In this document: piece after piece, positions 50,900 through 63,200 of the stretch
Layout: each line of letters starts with the position of its first letter
How positions within the stretch are numbered: position 1 is the stretch's first letter
From: Stercorarius parasiticus
Taxonomy: Eukaryota; Chordata; Aves; Charadriiformes; Stercorariidae
Direction: 5' to 3'
DNA length: 64,000 nucleotides
NCBI GenBank assembly: GCA_013396915.1
Contig: VWZL01004592.1
Location: 409,648-473,647 of the forward strand
The notes under the pieces: generated by a model
The model's database searches: none
What the model was told of the DNA's origin: nothing
What the model saw: the letters and a program-made list of their open reading frames with translations, nothing else
Made by a program: the position numbers and the translations under genes

Positions 50900-52763
50900 C
50901 AATAAATAATAACATCACTCCAGTCCAGTGCTAAACTCACATCTGGTTTCACATTGAATCTGGATCCTGCTTTTATACAGGATCAGGTCCCCCAAATTGT
51001 GTAAGCCGATGGCATCCCAGCCCATGGGCAGAACCTGTTCTCTCTTCCACTGACTGTAGCATATGATTAACAAATTGAACTGCCCATACATGGATGTATC
51101 CACGTATCAATGTCTTGAGAGGTCAGACTTACAGGAGTATAGTAATTTCTCAGCGTTAAAGCCAAGACAGAGAACACAAAGACTAGGAAAAAACCCCACA
51201 TCCCCCAAGAAAACCTGTTAATGACAGTAACTCTGAGATCTGACATGCCCAAATGCTGCACTTTTAATCAAGGTTCTTTCAGGCAAATTCAGGCAAATCA
51301 GAGAAAATAACACAAAGCAGAGAAATAAAATTAAATGGGAGAGTAACTTAAAAAAAAAGTTCTGCAACATTTTCAGTCTTTTGTACATTTGAAATTATTT
51401 TACCTGTTCTTCCAATGCCACTGCTGTTCTGCATCTTTCGTTTCCCATCCCTCTCCTACAGAGATTTTCATTTACTAGCCACAGCCATTCATCTCCATTT
51501 ATCTCGAATGACGCAGATGCTCATAGTGCAATTTCTAGTTTGATTGCTCCATATTCTGCTAAAACAACAGTAAGAACACAATCTGCAAGAGAAAAAAACA
51601 AACCCAAAAGAAACCCAGAAATGCTGAGCATTCCACAATTAATAATAAAAAAGTACTTTATCCACTGTAGCAGCAGAAGTCCATGCTCAATGGGTCTTAA
51701 AAGTGTAACAGGACATGAAGCAGTACAGCCTAGAAGAGCTTAATGAAAGTGTAACTGAAAACAGTTTCCCAAGGAGATCGTAAGACTGGGAAGGATTTGG
51801 TACAGAAGAATCTACATATCTGTAAAAAAAGAGTTATTTACTGAACAATTATTTACTTAAAGAACAGTCATTTCCTAGGCTGTAGGAGTAAGTTCAATCT
51901 GTGTTAGAGAAAACACCATCCTCAGGCTAGCACAGGGTAAAAGGCTAAAGTCAACATTTAATACATTTTCACTGTATCACTTATGAGAAAATTTTGCTCT
52001 GTAAAAGCAGCCAGAACGGAAAATAATAGGTGAGCAGCAACATTTATGTCAGGAAACAATGAGCTTAAGATATCCAATTAACTGTCTCCTAAAAACTGAG
52101 CGAGTATCACGAGTCTCTTGCTGATGGGGGGTTGATCTCCAAACCATTCTCCATACCACAAAGGCGCCATAAGTAGGACAGGGACCATAACTGAGCCCTT
52201 TCTGCAAGAAGCTGAATAAAGCTTAAAGCCTATAAACCCGGCATTGGCGAGTCTCTGCAGTCATTCCAGAGAAGCTGAGGAGACGCTAGGGAGGAGCCAT
52301 GTTCCCTCAAAGTGAACTACCCAGGCATGCTTCTACAACTTGGAAGTGCCCGGGACTATTTATTCATCAGCATTTTTCTTCTCAGAGCTCTACCAAAGCA
52401 TGAAATTTAAACACACCATTAAACCTTCCAGATTCATTATCAACACCGGCATAAATGGAGAACTTTGGGTGCTTCCACCTCCGTGTAGGTCTTGCTACAG
52501 CAACGCACACACTTGGGGCCTTCAAGCCCTGGGACGCATGAGAGGTGATCACCACAAAGGCCTTTTTTAAAGGCCCTTAAACTACGTGTGCGAATACTGG
52601 GTAACAAAAGGGAAATCACCCCTGACGCCGGTTCCCACGCCCGCCAAGGACACAAAGCCACCTCCAGGCAGTCACCCCCGCTCCCCACTCGCTCCCAGAG
52701 CCGAGAAGCACCACCGCTCCCCGCGGCCCTGACCGCTGCCGGCGGGGGGAGGCCGGCTCCTAC

Positions 52764-52900
52764 CTGCGGGACAGCACAGGCCGGGACGGGGCCGCCGGGC
52801 GCCGCCGAGACCCACCGTCGCCTGGCAACCACCGCCGCCGCCACCGCGCGCGGCCTCCGCACCTGACCCCGCGCTGGCGGCCCCGCCCCCTGCCCCGAGA
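52764..52900 (-). other. LRRC56: Probable LRRC56 untranslated first exon (5' end approximate)
   Basis: On the minus strand, the sequence GTCCCGCAG is followed by GTAGGAGC, a good splice donor (GT at 52763-52762) within the CpG island. It lies upstream of, and on the same strand as, the first coding exon of LRRC56. The joined exon would supply 5'UTR running into CATATTGAG before the start ATG. The transcription start cannot be read from the sequence, so the upper limit given here is only a guess. No ATG is in frame with the LRRC56 coding sequence in this exon. Other donors in the island cannot be ruled out. Confidence 0.55.
52817..52829 (+). promoter_or_regulatory. X-box (RFX-factor binding site) candidate
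   Basis: The 13 bases GTCGCCTGGCAAC fit the X-box consensus RYYNYY-N(1-3)-RRNRAC at every position, with a one-base spacer between the two half-sites. RFX transcription factors bind such sites in the promoters of ciliary genes. This one lies in the CpG island 53 bp upstream of the proposed first-exon donor of LRRC56, itself a ciliary gene. The sequence match is direct; binding is inferred. Confidence 0.75.
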
Positions 52901-52967
52901 CCCCGCCCCTTCAGGAGCCCACGCCCACTACCACGAGCCCCCGCCCCCTGGCCCGAGGCCCCGCCCC
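52881..52967. repeat. Duplicated GC-box block in the promoter
   Basis: Two 29-bp blocks, 52881-52909 and 52939-52967, share a pattern of CCCCGCCCC, a spacer of about 11 bases containing CCCGAG, then CCCCGCCCC again. They differ at two positions and start 58 bp apart. Each block holds a pair of GC boxes spaced by 20 bp. A local tandem duplication is the simplest explanation. Confidence 0.75.
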
Positions 52968-53086
52968 CTGCCGCGCCCGACCGTCTTGGCTGGCAGGAGC
53001 AGAGGATGGTGCTGGCAGGGGGAGGAGCGGAGATGTAAAGAGCAGGAGACAAGTGGGGAGAGCCGGGGTGGGCACGCCATTAATCA

Positions 53087-53430
53087 TGGAGTCATAGAAT
53101 GGTTAGAGTTGGAAGGGACCTTAAAGATCATCTAGTTCCAAACCCCTGCNTGATAAAGAGTCGCTCTCCACCTTTCCTGTAGGCCCCCTTTAAGTACTGG
53201 AAGGCTGCTATAAGGTCTCCCCAGAGCCTTCTGTTCTCCAGGCTGAACAACCCCAGCTCTCTCAGCCTGTCTTCATAGGAAGACAGCCCTCGGATCATCT
53301 TCCTCGCCCTCCTCTGGACTCGCTCCAACAGGTCCCTGTCCTTCTTGTGCTGAAGGCTCCAGAGCTGGACACAGCACTCCAGGTGGGGTCTCACAAGAGC
53401 AGAGGGAGAAAATCACCTCCCTCGACCTAC
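53087..53430 (-). mobile_element. CR1 LINE copy with internal gap at the N
   Basis: The minus-strand element includes RT C-terminal motifs ([45 protein letters not shown]), then jumps at position 53150 (N) straight to the 3' tail (ATGATCTTTAAGGTCCCTTC and ATGACTCCATGA). Compared with the copy at 11750-12333, about 215 nt are missing exactly at the N. It sits just outside the CpG island of LRRC56. Confidence 0.95.
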
Positions 53431-53842
53431 CTCCCCTACATGTCCTGTTAAGGACAGGAACAGGACGGGAAATGCAGCAGGATACTGCATGGGATTTGGG
53501 TGCAGGTGACCACAGAGCTGAAGGAGTCGGGGTGACAGTAGGAGGGGTGTTGAGCGTGCCTCTTCCCAACAGCATCTGAAACCTTCTGTGCAGGCTGATG
53601 GATAACTAATAACGCCATCATGCACGAAGGTGACTCCACACCCCTGCCATTAGTCTGCAGCTTGCCTGAGGCAATCGCTCCATTAGCTCAAGCAGTGAGT
53701 GGCTGTGTTGAGGACTGAAAAATATGACTTGTAATGCATAGCAAGGCCAGTTTCACCAAATCATTTTGCATTTTTAAAAACAAGAAGCAAACAGATTAAA
53801 AGACTAGATTTCCAGACAAGAATGGTCAAAAGACTATACACG

Positions 53843-54033
53843 GTGGAAAGGGTTATCAAACACTGGAATAGGCTGCCCAGGGAAGTGGTGAAATTGCCAT
53901 CCCTGGAGGTATGTAAAAGACGGGTAGACGTGGTGCTCAGGGATATGGTTTAGTGATGGTTTTGGCAGTGTTAGCTTGATGGTTGTGTTCAATGATCTTA
54001 AAGGTCCCTTCCAACCTAGATGATTCTATAATA
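53843..54033 (+). mobile_element. CR1 LINE 3' fragment (different subfamily)
   Basis: In plus orientation it includes CTGCCCAGGGAAGTGGTG, CCATCCCTGGAGGTATG, CAGGGATATGGTTTAGTGAT and TGATCTTAAAGGTCCCTTCC, then CAACCTAGATGATTCTAT. The GATATGGTTTAGTG segment belongs to a CR1 subfamily distinct from the copies at 11750 and 53087. Confidence 0.93.
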
Positions 54034-56464
54034 AACTGGATCCAATGGATGTGGTTCAACTTTTGTTGGTGACATGACCAAACATCTCTGTTGGTGCAGG
54101 AGTGCCACTCCGGTGCAGCTCCGTGAGCAGCTGCTTTCCCCATTCACCATCTCCTGGTTGGAGATTGCCATGCCATCATCATATTCCTTTTTCACTATTC
54201 AACCCCGATACAAATAAAGACTACTTACTAATTTGGGGGAGAAAATCACAGTGCCATCAGTGCCAAGTGCACACCCAGGGCACAGACAGGCTATCGTACG
54301 GGATTAATTTCCTGTGGTTTAACGAGTTACCGTGCGTCTGCAGAGCCATCTTAACCGACCACATTAATAGCCCTTCCACTCTCTAAACCAAACGTGTTTG
54401 CTTTCCCTTAAAATGATTTCTTTAAAAAAGCAAGGGACTAAAGCACAATGCAGTCAGTTTTCACAGCTCCACTGAGAGGCAGTAATTTATTAAATCATGT
54501 TAATTCAATCATCCAGACTTATCTGTCCATAAATTAAATTTGCCTCTTTGAACACACGCATTACCTGATCTTTTAGCCTCATCACAATATATTTATTCAG
54601 AACATTGCTCTTGCCGTTCTCACTCACACTTAGGAGGAATCCACATTTCCACACTTTAGGTACAAGATTCATAAATCAGGCGCCTAGGAAAATGTGATCA
54701 CACCCTCAATGGTCCCACATAAAAAGCCTGCTTTTTCAGGGGTTTACTTTCAGGATGGTACCCAGTGTTTTCTTGGGAGCAGCCCTTAGCAGTGTTTCTC
54801 TTGGGGGCAGGAAGGCAGGAGGTCTGGAGGGAAGACACAGTGTCCTGCCTGCCACTTAGAAGAGGCTCGGGTTTTGAATATCCTACTTGCATGCACTCAC
54901 CCCCTCGCACCTCCAGTATATACCGTACCTTTCCGAGGATGTTGGAGAGCAGCGGCTGCTGGCGGATTGCATCAGCATTTCCTCTGCAACAACATTAGAT
55001 TTACTCTAGGGTTTGGAAAATTCTGTCTTAGACCATAGGTCAGGAAATGTGTTGACTCCCCTTTTGCAGGGTCTGACAGTCAATTAACGTCAGAGAAAAT
55101 CACCAGGGGCCTGATTTTCCAAGGTGATGAGCGCACTCAGCTCCACCTGCTGTCATTGCAGTCCAGCTGCCCATCTTCACAGGAAGGAAGGCAACGGGCC
55201 TTGACGCGCTCCAGGAAGGCAGTGTGATTCAGTGAAAACAACACTGAATCAAGCACCTGCTCCTTGAATTTTATTCCCAACTCTGCCATTTATCTTCCCG
55301 ATAACTAGCTCAAGTCACCTTGACTCAGTTTCCCTCTACACCTCTTCTTGGGACACACTTCCCAAAGGTTACCTGTGGAGTAAGCATATCATGTATGCAC
55401 ACATCTGCATGGTAGTTTACTTCTTTTCCTTCTTTTGCTGGAAATAATCTTGTCATGGCCAACCCAGCCTGAACTCTTTGAAACCAATCAAAGAAGAAAT
55501 GCATCTTTCCATCATTAAGCAAGAGAAAAATCTGGCACAATTTCAGGGTAAATACAGGAGTTTTATGTCTGCACTGTTCAGAGTTACTGTAATTGTGCTG
55601 GCACCATTCCCAGAGCTGAGCTAAGGTCAGTGAGAAACCTGTAAATTAATAACTGTGGAGCTGATGTGATCTCTATCCAGGAATAACGTTGTACATTCAT
55701 GAAGCTTTATAGGAGAGAAAAGTTATGTTTCTGTTTTGCCAAGAAATGTTTAAAATTTTTAAGTCTTAATATTGACAATTAGTATACCCTGGACCTATTT
55801 TGAGATGTTGGACCTGGTTCTGACCTCACAGGAACTTCACAAAATGGGTTAGTCTGGATTAATTATATTGGTGCTATCCAAATGAACCGTAATCAGGTGA
55901 AACTTTCTCTGAAAACCAAGCCTACATGGGCTTTTCCTTTGGGGTCTCATCTTAAAAAGTCCTCCTGGTTTTATCCAGTCACAAGCAACATCCAGTCATC
56001 CCAGTCACTAATGAATATTATTGATTAATAGCTAATTGCTGTTGCTACTTGCATTACTAACATTTAAGAATTACATTGTACTACAACCTGCAGGATCAGA
56101 TATGGCTTTTCTGGTTAGAGGAACCAGTTTTCTGCCATTGTGGCAGAGTCAATTGGATAACTGTCGGTCTCCTCCTCCTTCTTCTGAAAGATTGGTCCAG
56201 AGCCTCTCTCTGACGATTACAGACCTCCTAATTTATAGGCGAAAATTATTTATTGCCAAGTTATACCTACTTGTTCTTTTGCCAAATTATTTTTCAGCTT
56301 AAAATAACTTTTCTCCTCTGATGTTTGCATTCCTGATATATTTATAGGGCCCACTGTCATCTGCTCTTAACATGTATTTTGCTAAGTCATACAAGCCAAG
56401 CTCAAAATCTCCTGTCATTAAAGACAGGCTCGCAATTTTTTTTATCATCCTGGGGTTTTTTCCC

Positions 56465-57030
56465 CAGCTTTTCTTTCTTGAAGATGAGTGACCAGAACAG
56501 TATAATTGACTCCAGATGTCTTGTGCAGTAGAATACTCTCCTTTCTGTACTGTTAGCATCTGGTATATCCTGGTGTCACATTATCAAGGTCATAGCAAAT
56601 TGGTTGCTCATAATCATCAACTATTAAGATGGGGTTCCTCTCTTTCTTTGTCCTCCCTGGTTGCAAAGGTAAGTGGAATGGAAGTCCCCACTGTAGTAAA
56701 AGGTTTTGTAAGTATGTGACCCTGCACTGTGTACCCACTACATTTCATTCTATTCCTATTACCCCATCCCCTTATTCCCATCTTCATCTGATGATACTCC
56801 TTAATCATTTGCAAATGTCATGAGCATGCTTCTGTCTTTCCCCAGTGGCACTAACAGAAATTAAGATGAGCATTGTCCATAAGAACCTTTCAGCCTGATA
56901 GTCCCCCTTGCAGAATGATCTCTTCTCCCCATTAGCCAGCCCTGTAATCACCTTTTTGTCTTGTCATAATCCCTTTTCCAGCATAACTACAAATAGGGAT
57001 ACAGTACTGAAGGAAGGCTGTCCTAAAGTC
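56465..57030 (-). mobile_element. Possible ancient CR1/L3-like LINE relic
   Basis: The segment TTCTTGAAGATGAGTGACC, then AGAACAGTATAATTGACTCC and AGTAGAATACTCTCCTTTC, resembles the reverse complement of an ancient CR1/L3 coding end. The following several hundred bases might belong to the 3' part, but I cannot match them with confidence. Limits are approximate. Confidence 0.35.
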
Positions 57031-57041
57031 CCAAACTAGTG

Positions 57042-57057
57042 TTTTTTTTTTTTTTTT
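57042..57057. repeat. 16-base poly(T) run
   Basis: An uninterrupted T run. It may be the A-tail of a minus-strand retroposed sequence, but no target-site duplication was recognised. Confidence 0.9.
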
Positions 57058-58108
57058 CATCTGTAAGATTAGTCCTCTTACCAGAGGTAGGTATAATCCA
57101 CATTTGGTAAATTCTTGCCACATTTTCCCATGTCTTTACTTATGCTTGCAGTCAAAATTTGTTCTAAAATGTTACATACTGTTAGGGGTCAGACTGATGG
57201 GTGTGTGTTAGCCTACATCTTCTCTCTCTTGCCTCTCAGCTTTTTCAGAACTGGCATGCATTTGCAGTCCTCTATTTCTGTAGCATCATCCCAAATGTGA
57301 CAATTTTGTTTAAGATGTTCTGTCAGTACAGCAAGGCAGAAATTACTGAATCCCCAAGTAAAGTGTATTAAACTCCTGAAATTTTGCTTTCCCCTTGGAT
57401 AATTTCCATTTCTGTGAAGTTTTCATTATCCATCCTACCACTGCCACAGTGTTACACATCTCTGTTGAAAGCAAAGGAACAGGAATTACTTTAAGTTGTA
57501 AGTCCACACCTAGATGATCTTCAGGCTTGCCCCATTTGGGTTTGATTTTCAACTGTTCTTAATCTTTACATAAAAAGTGTCAATACAGCTAACACTACCA
57601 GATGAACACCATGCGTGGTAAAAGATGTGCCTCCAGAAGCTTCTTATTCCAAGTGGATAATACAGAGCAAGGATATTTACCCCCATTTTATACAACAAGA
57701 CTAAAATCAAAACTAATCTGGGATTAAGTGGGGAATTCATACTACGGTACTGCCACCCCTGTCCAGACTGCTGCTCTGCTGGAAAACTCTCCCATCTTCT
57801 TGTATTGCCTGATAAGCAAAACACTGACTACCTTTGGGTTAAGAACTAGCAACTACCATGGCATTTTCAAAAAAATCAGCTCAGGTCTGCAGAAAGAGCT
57901 TTGGTTGAAGTCTTGACTACGGCATTAACCTCATGATTTCAAGTTCTTGAAGTCATTATGTTCAGAAGATGATGTGAGAACAGTTTTGACCACGGCAGGT
58001 GCTTAGGACTTCATCCTCAGAAGCGATGAATGAGGCTGGGAGGGAGTAAGAACTGATCCAAAGATCCGGAGGATGACAGGAGTCTGTGAATTGAATTTAT
58101 TTTGCTGT

Positions 58109-58780
58109 TGTCGTGGTTTTGGCCGGATTGGCCAATCAGAACAACAGATGGCCCTCTCCCCCCCTGTCCTCAGAGAGGAGAGGAAGGGATAAGGAGATTT
58201 ACAAGTTTAGAAAAAGGACTAAACTACCTTAATGAAAATAATAATAAATAAGAAAATAGTAAATAATAATAGAATAAAAAATAATTTTAAAAAAAGTATA
58301 CAATATATACAAAACCGTATCCAGCTCCCAGGATGACGATTGCGTCACCAGCAGACACAGGGAAAGTCCCAGACTGGAGTCAGTGACAGACAGGAGCTGA
58401 ATTCCGGAACTAGAGTCAGGAATGCTCAGATCAGGATCAAAGGCAGACGAACAGACAGGGTCCTCCTCAGATGTCAGCCATTGAAGAAAAAACGAGCCAG
58501 AGCAGCCTTGCCCCTTTGATCCCTTAGCTTTTATACTGAGCGTGATGCAGATGGGATGGAATACCCTGTTGGTCAGTTTTGGGTCACCTGTCCTGTCTGC
58601 TCCTCCCTGCAGGTGGGACCCTTCTACGCTTCTCCGCTTCCGACCCTCTAACGGGGCAAAAAGCGAAGTTAGCTGACCTTGGTTGTTATAGCAATAAGTA
58701 TAAGCAAGAGCCTCTGTGCATACCATTCCTTGGTATAATCAGGTCTTATCACTCTGAGAGCAAACAGTTTCTGAACAATA
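58109..58780 (-). mobile_element. Solo LTR of an avian ERVL-type endogenous retrovirus
   Basis: The left edge reads TGTCGTGGTTTTGGCC, the reverse complement of an LTR 3' end in ...CACGACA. Inside, AGCTTTTATACTGAGCGTGA and GGAATACCCTGTTGGTCAG correspond to the TATA region of a widespread avian ERVL LTR family read backwards. On the minus strand this gives TATAAAA at 58535-58529. A long AT-rich stretch at about 58230-58300 follows. The sequence TGCTGT flanks it on both sides (58103-58108 and 58781-58786). No internal retroviral genes are next to it, so it is a solo LTR. The right edge is less certain, because the element would not begin with TG there. Confidence 0.75.
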
Positions 58781-59780
58781 TGCTGTTAATTTCAGACTTT
58801 AGTCACTTAGAAGAGGCCCAGCTAAAAAGTAAAATTACAAATCAGAAAATTGGTTCTGTTTTACCTCAAACTAGGACAGCTGTCACTGCACCTGGCATGA
58901 AAAGAAAAGGCAATGAGAGGATCCAGTTAAAAAAAAAAGTCTTCTCTGACTCACTGAATCCGGGCATTTGTTTTTGCTCCTTTTCACAGGCTTATGTGAA
59001 TTTATAAACTGCAATCTGAAGGGAAAGCTTCGGCAGGCAACATATGGCATTTTGTACAAAGCTGTATCTTTTCAAGCTGAAATAGACCTAGAAAAACTTT
59101 TGCTAACTGTTTTTATAGAGTATTTTCACTCATGTTGAAAGATAGGCAATCATAGCTTGTCTTTGTCCTTGCTTCTGTGAACAAGTAAAGCACACTACTG
59201 ATGTCACCAAAGTCATACAGAAACCGTTTGTCACATCTGAAGGTGACCACACACTCCAAAGATCCTGACCCAGGTCCTGAGTGACAGAGTCCGTCTCCTC
59301 TCACTGCTGCATCCTCGCTCAAGGAAAGCGAACCCCCTCCTTGGCTTGGTAGAGTTTTCAGAGGTACATTTTCAGGGTACTAGAAGGCAATAAAATCAGC
59401 AAGTGGCACCTTCTTATGGTGAAGGCTCTCTTAGAGAAAAGGTAAGATTAAGACAGGCTTAAAATGTGTTGGGATATCTCATTAGCTTAAACTCTGATCA
59501 GATTCAGCTCTGCTGGGAGGGAAGAACTCTGGTGGAATCCCACTTACTTTCAATCAATGCCCAGTGCAGATGCCATACCAGAGGGCTCTTTCCTTCCTTC
59601 GTACTACTGCTTTAGAAAGGCAGGTTTTGGTTCCCGACAGTTGCATTGCAGTGCAGTCGAGATGACTGATTGGGATGAAAGACATGAGGTAGCAAAGGTG
59701 AGACAGAGCACTGTATTAGGGTTTCCTTATTTCAGAAGGGCTCATCTCCTAATTCTGCCTTCATTTTAATGAAGAATTGT

Positions 59781-59799
59781 AAATAAATAAATAAATAAA
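59781..59799. repeat. (AAAT)n microsatellite
   Basis: Nearly five AAAT/AATA units in tandem. Confidence 0.9.
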
Positions 59800-62700
59800 G
59801 GTAAGATTTCTCTCCCTTCCCATTTTTGCAGGAAAAAGGAAACAAAAGCTTTCTTATCTGAAAAAATTGAGAGCCAGAAAAGCATGCTTGCTTGTTTATA
59901 TCATTCCTGACCCAAGATCAATCAATTGTGATTTGAAATGCCTGTGTATAAAATGAAGATTATTGGTTCGTGTCTCTCTTCAAGGCCATCTACCTTTCTT
60001 AATTTTGTTTGGGTCAAACTATTTCCTGGTTTGGGAAAGCTCAAGGATGATATCTGCACACATCTGCTTTTCCAGGGTATGGCACCCTGGCCCACCGTAT
60101 GGGAAAAGCTAAAGCTGCCTTACGGCTGCCAGAAGGTCATTTTAACTAAAGAACTGGTAGGTACAAAACCCAACGTTGTTACAACTGTAGTACCAATATG
60201 GGGGTTTCATTCAGTTTAGGGGCATCACAGTGCTTGGTGTGGTAGAAATCCTCATCAAGAGAAGGTCTTGCTGAGAGGGCTTAAAAATGGCAGGCTGAAA
60301 AGAAAAATATAAAAGGAATAGTGTTGACTGCAGGATTAACGCCGCTGGGACACCAAAGGCTTCTTGGTGATGCTATTTATAATTCACACCTGGTCCACAT
60401 TGTTGGTGGTCCTTGCATTTCTTCTGGGATGAATTCCATCATCAATGATTCAGTTACAAATTTGTTTTCAACATTAAACTAAGAGAAAAATGAACTGATG
60501 TTGGAAAGGAATTAAGGTCAATGATTGTTTCGCCACAGTTTTTCACGAGCATCACTTGTTCTTTGCAGTGCAAAGAAACCTGTGGCCCCACTGAGTTTTT
60601 AGGTCTGTTTTGCCAGGCAGGCGTTAGCTGCAAAATTCATCTCGCTGTCTTCAGGCAGGGGAACCAGCAGCTTTGCAATGTGTACTTGCTTTTTGTGCCA
60701 GCGCAAAGCCACACAAAATGTTACCAAATCAGAAAGGTGTCGATTTATATTCACTTCCCATCAGTATAAGTGACAATATAGGTTGTGAAGCAGTGGAGAA
60801 ATTGGGGCTTTTAAAAAAATTAGTCAGGGCAAAGCACCAGTTTGCGTGCCATTACACCACTAGTTTGCATGCACTTTGCACAGTTCTAAGCTTACTCTGA
60901 ATGCAACTCACATACACCAAGGCTTTCAGCCATCACTGGAACAGCACCGCTGTGAGCCACGCTACAGACAACAGCTTTGGTAAAAGTCCTTCCCAAATCC
61001 CTGGCCTACAGGGGAGGAAATAGGTGGCTGGGGCACAGTCTGCAGTAGTGGAGGGAGGAGATGAGCAGGTAGACAAGGGGTCAGGCAGTTCTGTAGACTG
61101 CACAAACGCTGCATACCCTGTGCGTCCCTAGGCACACCTATGTAATCCTAGGGCCAGCATCTATAGCCTAGAAGACATGGCTCTCTGTCCTAACACGCAA
61201 AGAGCCCAAGTGCTTCTTTTGCCTCAAGTGCCTTGCACATTCCTGGTGCTCCCAGGGGTGTTTCAGCTCCACGGTCTACTAGGTGATTCGTGCGTGCTTC
61301 TGGCTCAGCATCAGTGAATAAGCTGAGCAAAGGCAAAAATGGTCCTACCTGCTCTGTCAAAGAAACCCTTGACCCTACACATCTGCCTCTGCTGCACGCA
61401 GCCTGGATTCGAGTCCAGAAAATACTTCACAGGAATCAAAAGTGATGCAACACACCACCATCTGTACTGGGATTTCCCCCAGAATTTAAGGTTGCCTTTT
61501 CCATGGATAGCCTCTTTGGAAAGCCTTGGGATTCATCTGTATTTGGGTCATTGTCAAGTGTAACTTCCTCTAGGTTACTAGAAGGAATCCTATCCTCATA
61601 GAGAGGGAAGGATATTTCCCTGTCCTCAAAATGACAGGAGAGACCTGATTTCCAAATACTCTCCTTACAGCCCGGACTCTGATAATGCATGCTTAGAAAA
61701 AGGACTATGTACTTTGTTATTCCAGCAGCTAAATTAGATTAGTGATGAGAGAAGATGGATTATTGGGACGCTTCTGTACTTTTTATGCACTGTTTAGAAA
61801 TTTCAGTAAAATTCAGCTCTGTCACCTAACTCAGCATGCTATGTGAGACCAAGACAGATGCTCAGATAGCATTTCGGAGTATTGAAAACAATAAAAAACA
61901 TCCCAGTTCATAAAAATATCACACCTGCCTCAAAAACCTTGCTTGACAGTTTGTTTTCAAGGCTGGATCTGACAGCAGCCCCACTGGCTGGTGACAGCAC
62001 ATGGCAGTGAACATAGCAAGTTGTCTGCTGCAAGGGACTCCAGCCGTGCTTGTAGGCCAGGTCTTTGGCTGTGAGATCCTGCACTTTATCACTGCATGCT
62101 TGCACTTCTGGCTAAGCACTCCATCCCAGTATCCTCTTTTCTTGAAACACCTTAGAAGAGAACCGGGGTAAACCCTTATAGTGATTTAATAGAAACTCCT
62201 AGTGCCTGGGCTGAGTGGTGTGCATTTGGCCGAGCAAATCCCTTCAGCAGAAGACAGAAATAAAGAATGGGAATCCTCTCATGACCGCAAACCACTGTTA
62301 TCTGTAGGAGTCATGATGCTCCTGGAGTACTATGACTCATCTCCATTCACTTCCTACAATCTGAGCAAAGACCTTGGATTTCCAGGCTTGCCCACCACTG
62401 TTAGCGATAGAGATGGACCTCTGACAATTGCTGGTTCAATTTGGATTTGAACTTTTGGGAAACATAAAGGGGGCAAAACCGGTGCTGGATTTTCTTCTGG
62501 CCTTTTCTAATATGATGGAATGTGGAGACTTGATTCATTTAAAAGTATTGCCGTAATGAGATAAGCAGAAGTTCATGCATTGCATTAGCATTACTCTAAC
62601 ACAACTCTGTGCAGTATCTGGCTCTTGCTATTTTGTCGTGGAGGCCAATGAAGACAGATATGTCTAAAATACTGCCAAGTGGTGTGGTGAAATGTGTGTC

Positions 62701-63200
62701 CCCGCAACAACTCCCACTGCCAGAACCTGTCTTCTTTGGAGTCCCCTGTCCTGCCCTACATTGGTCCCTCTCTATGCCATGCTGTGGATGTGCTAACACA
62801 GGGACATTCATTAACAGACCATTCGCAATAATCCTGTGTATCAAACACTGGCAGACGACTAATTCCTTAGTTATCAGTTGATTACTCCCTGCAGCAGCAG
62901 ATCAGAGTACAAGTTAAACTAGTGTTAAAAATACATTTCCTTCTCACTCTCCTCAAAAGTCAATGGAAACACAAGTGTGCACCACTCAATTATGTATTCA
63001 GTGTTTACTGGCCAGCTCCTGGTTTGTGGGAGGCAGATTTTCCAGGTGCAGTTCACAACTTTCTTTTCTAGAGAATTGAGCAGGTGGACTTAGCCTACAG
63101 CTGTTTGCACGGGACACTTCTTTTACCTTAGAGATACTTGCCTCCCAACACATCCAGCCCTTGGCAACCCAGAGAGTGGAATAAACAGACTGGGGGGAAG

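Larger units (their letters stand above)
40502..52763 (-). other. LRRC56 first intron (about 12.3 kb)
   Basis: This intron lies between the proposed untranslated first exon and the start-codon exon. It contains an ancient CR1/L3-like relic (about 49780-50157), a short CAT-repeat run at 50883-50899, and a stretch near 52130-52290 that loosely resembles the polyadenylation end of an LTR. The rest is unremarkable AT-rich DNA with no recognised gene. Confidence 0.6.
52620..53000. promoter_or_regulatory. CpG island, probable LRRC56 promoter
   Basis: About 380 bp of very GC-rich, CpG-dense sequence stand out in an otherwise AT-rich 64 kb. It is the only such island in the window. It contains four CCCCGCCCC boxes (starts 52881, 52901, 52939 and 52959), the kind bound by Sp1/KLF factors, no obvious TATA box, and an X-box motif. 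It lies at the 5' end of LRRC56, as expected for its promoter. In mammals LRRC56 sits head-to-head with HRAS, so the island might be bidirectional, but no HRAS exon was seen to its right. Confidence 0.85.

Noticed and set aside
52764..52862. Open frame in the CpG island running in phase into the LRRC56 start exon, suggesting a longer N-terminus
   Set aside because: The frame begins only with GTG, no ATG is in phase, and GC-rich DNA is poor in stops. The ATG at 40492 has a good context and matches the start of mammalian LRRC56.
58229..58726. 165-codon minus-strand open frame, the longest in the window
   Set aside because: It lies wholly within the ERVL-type LTR and ends in its AT-rich part; LTRs of this type do not encode protein.
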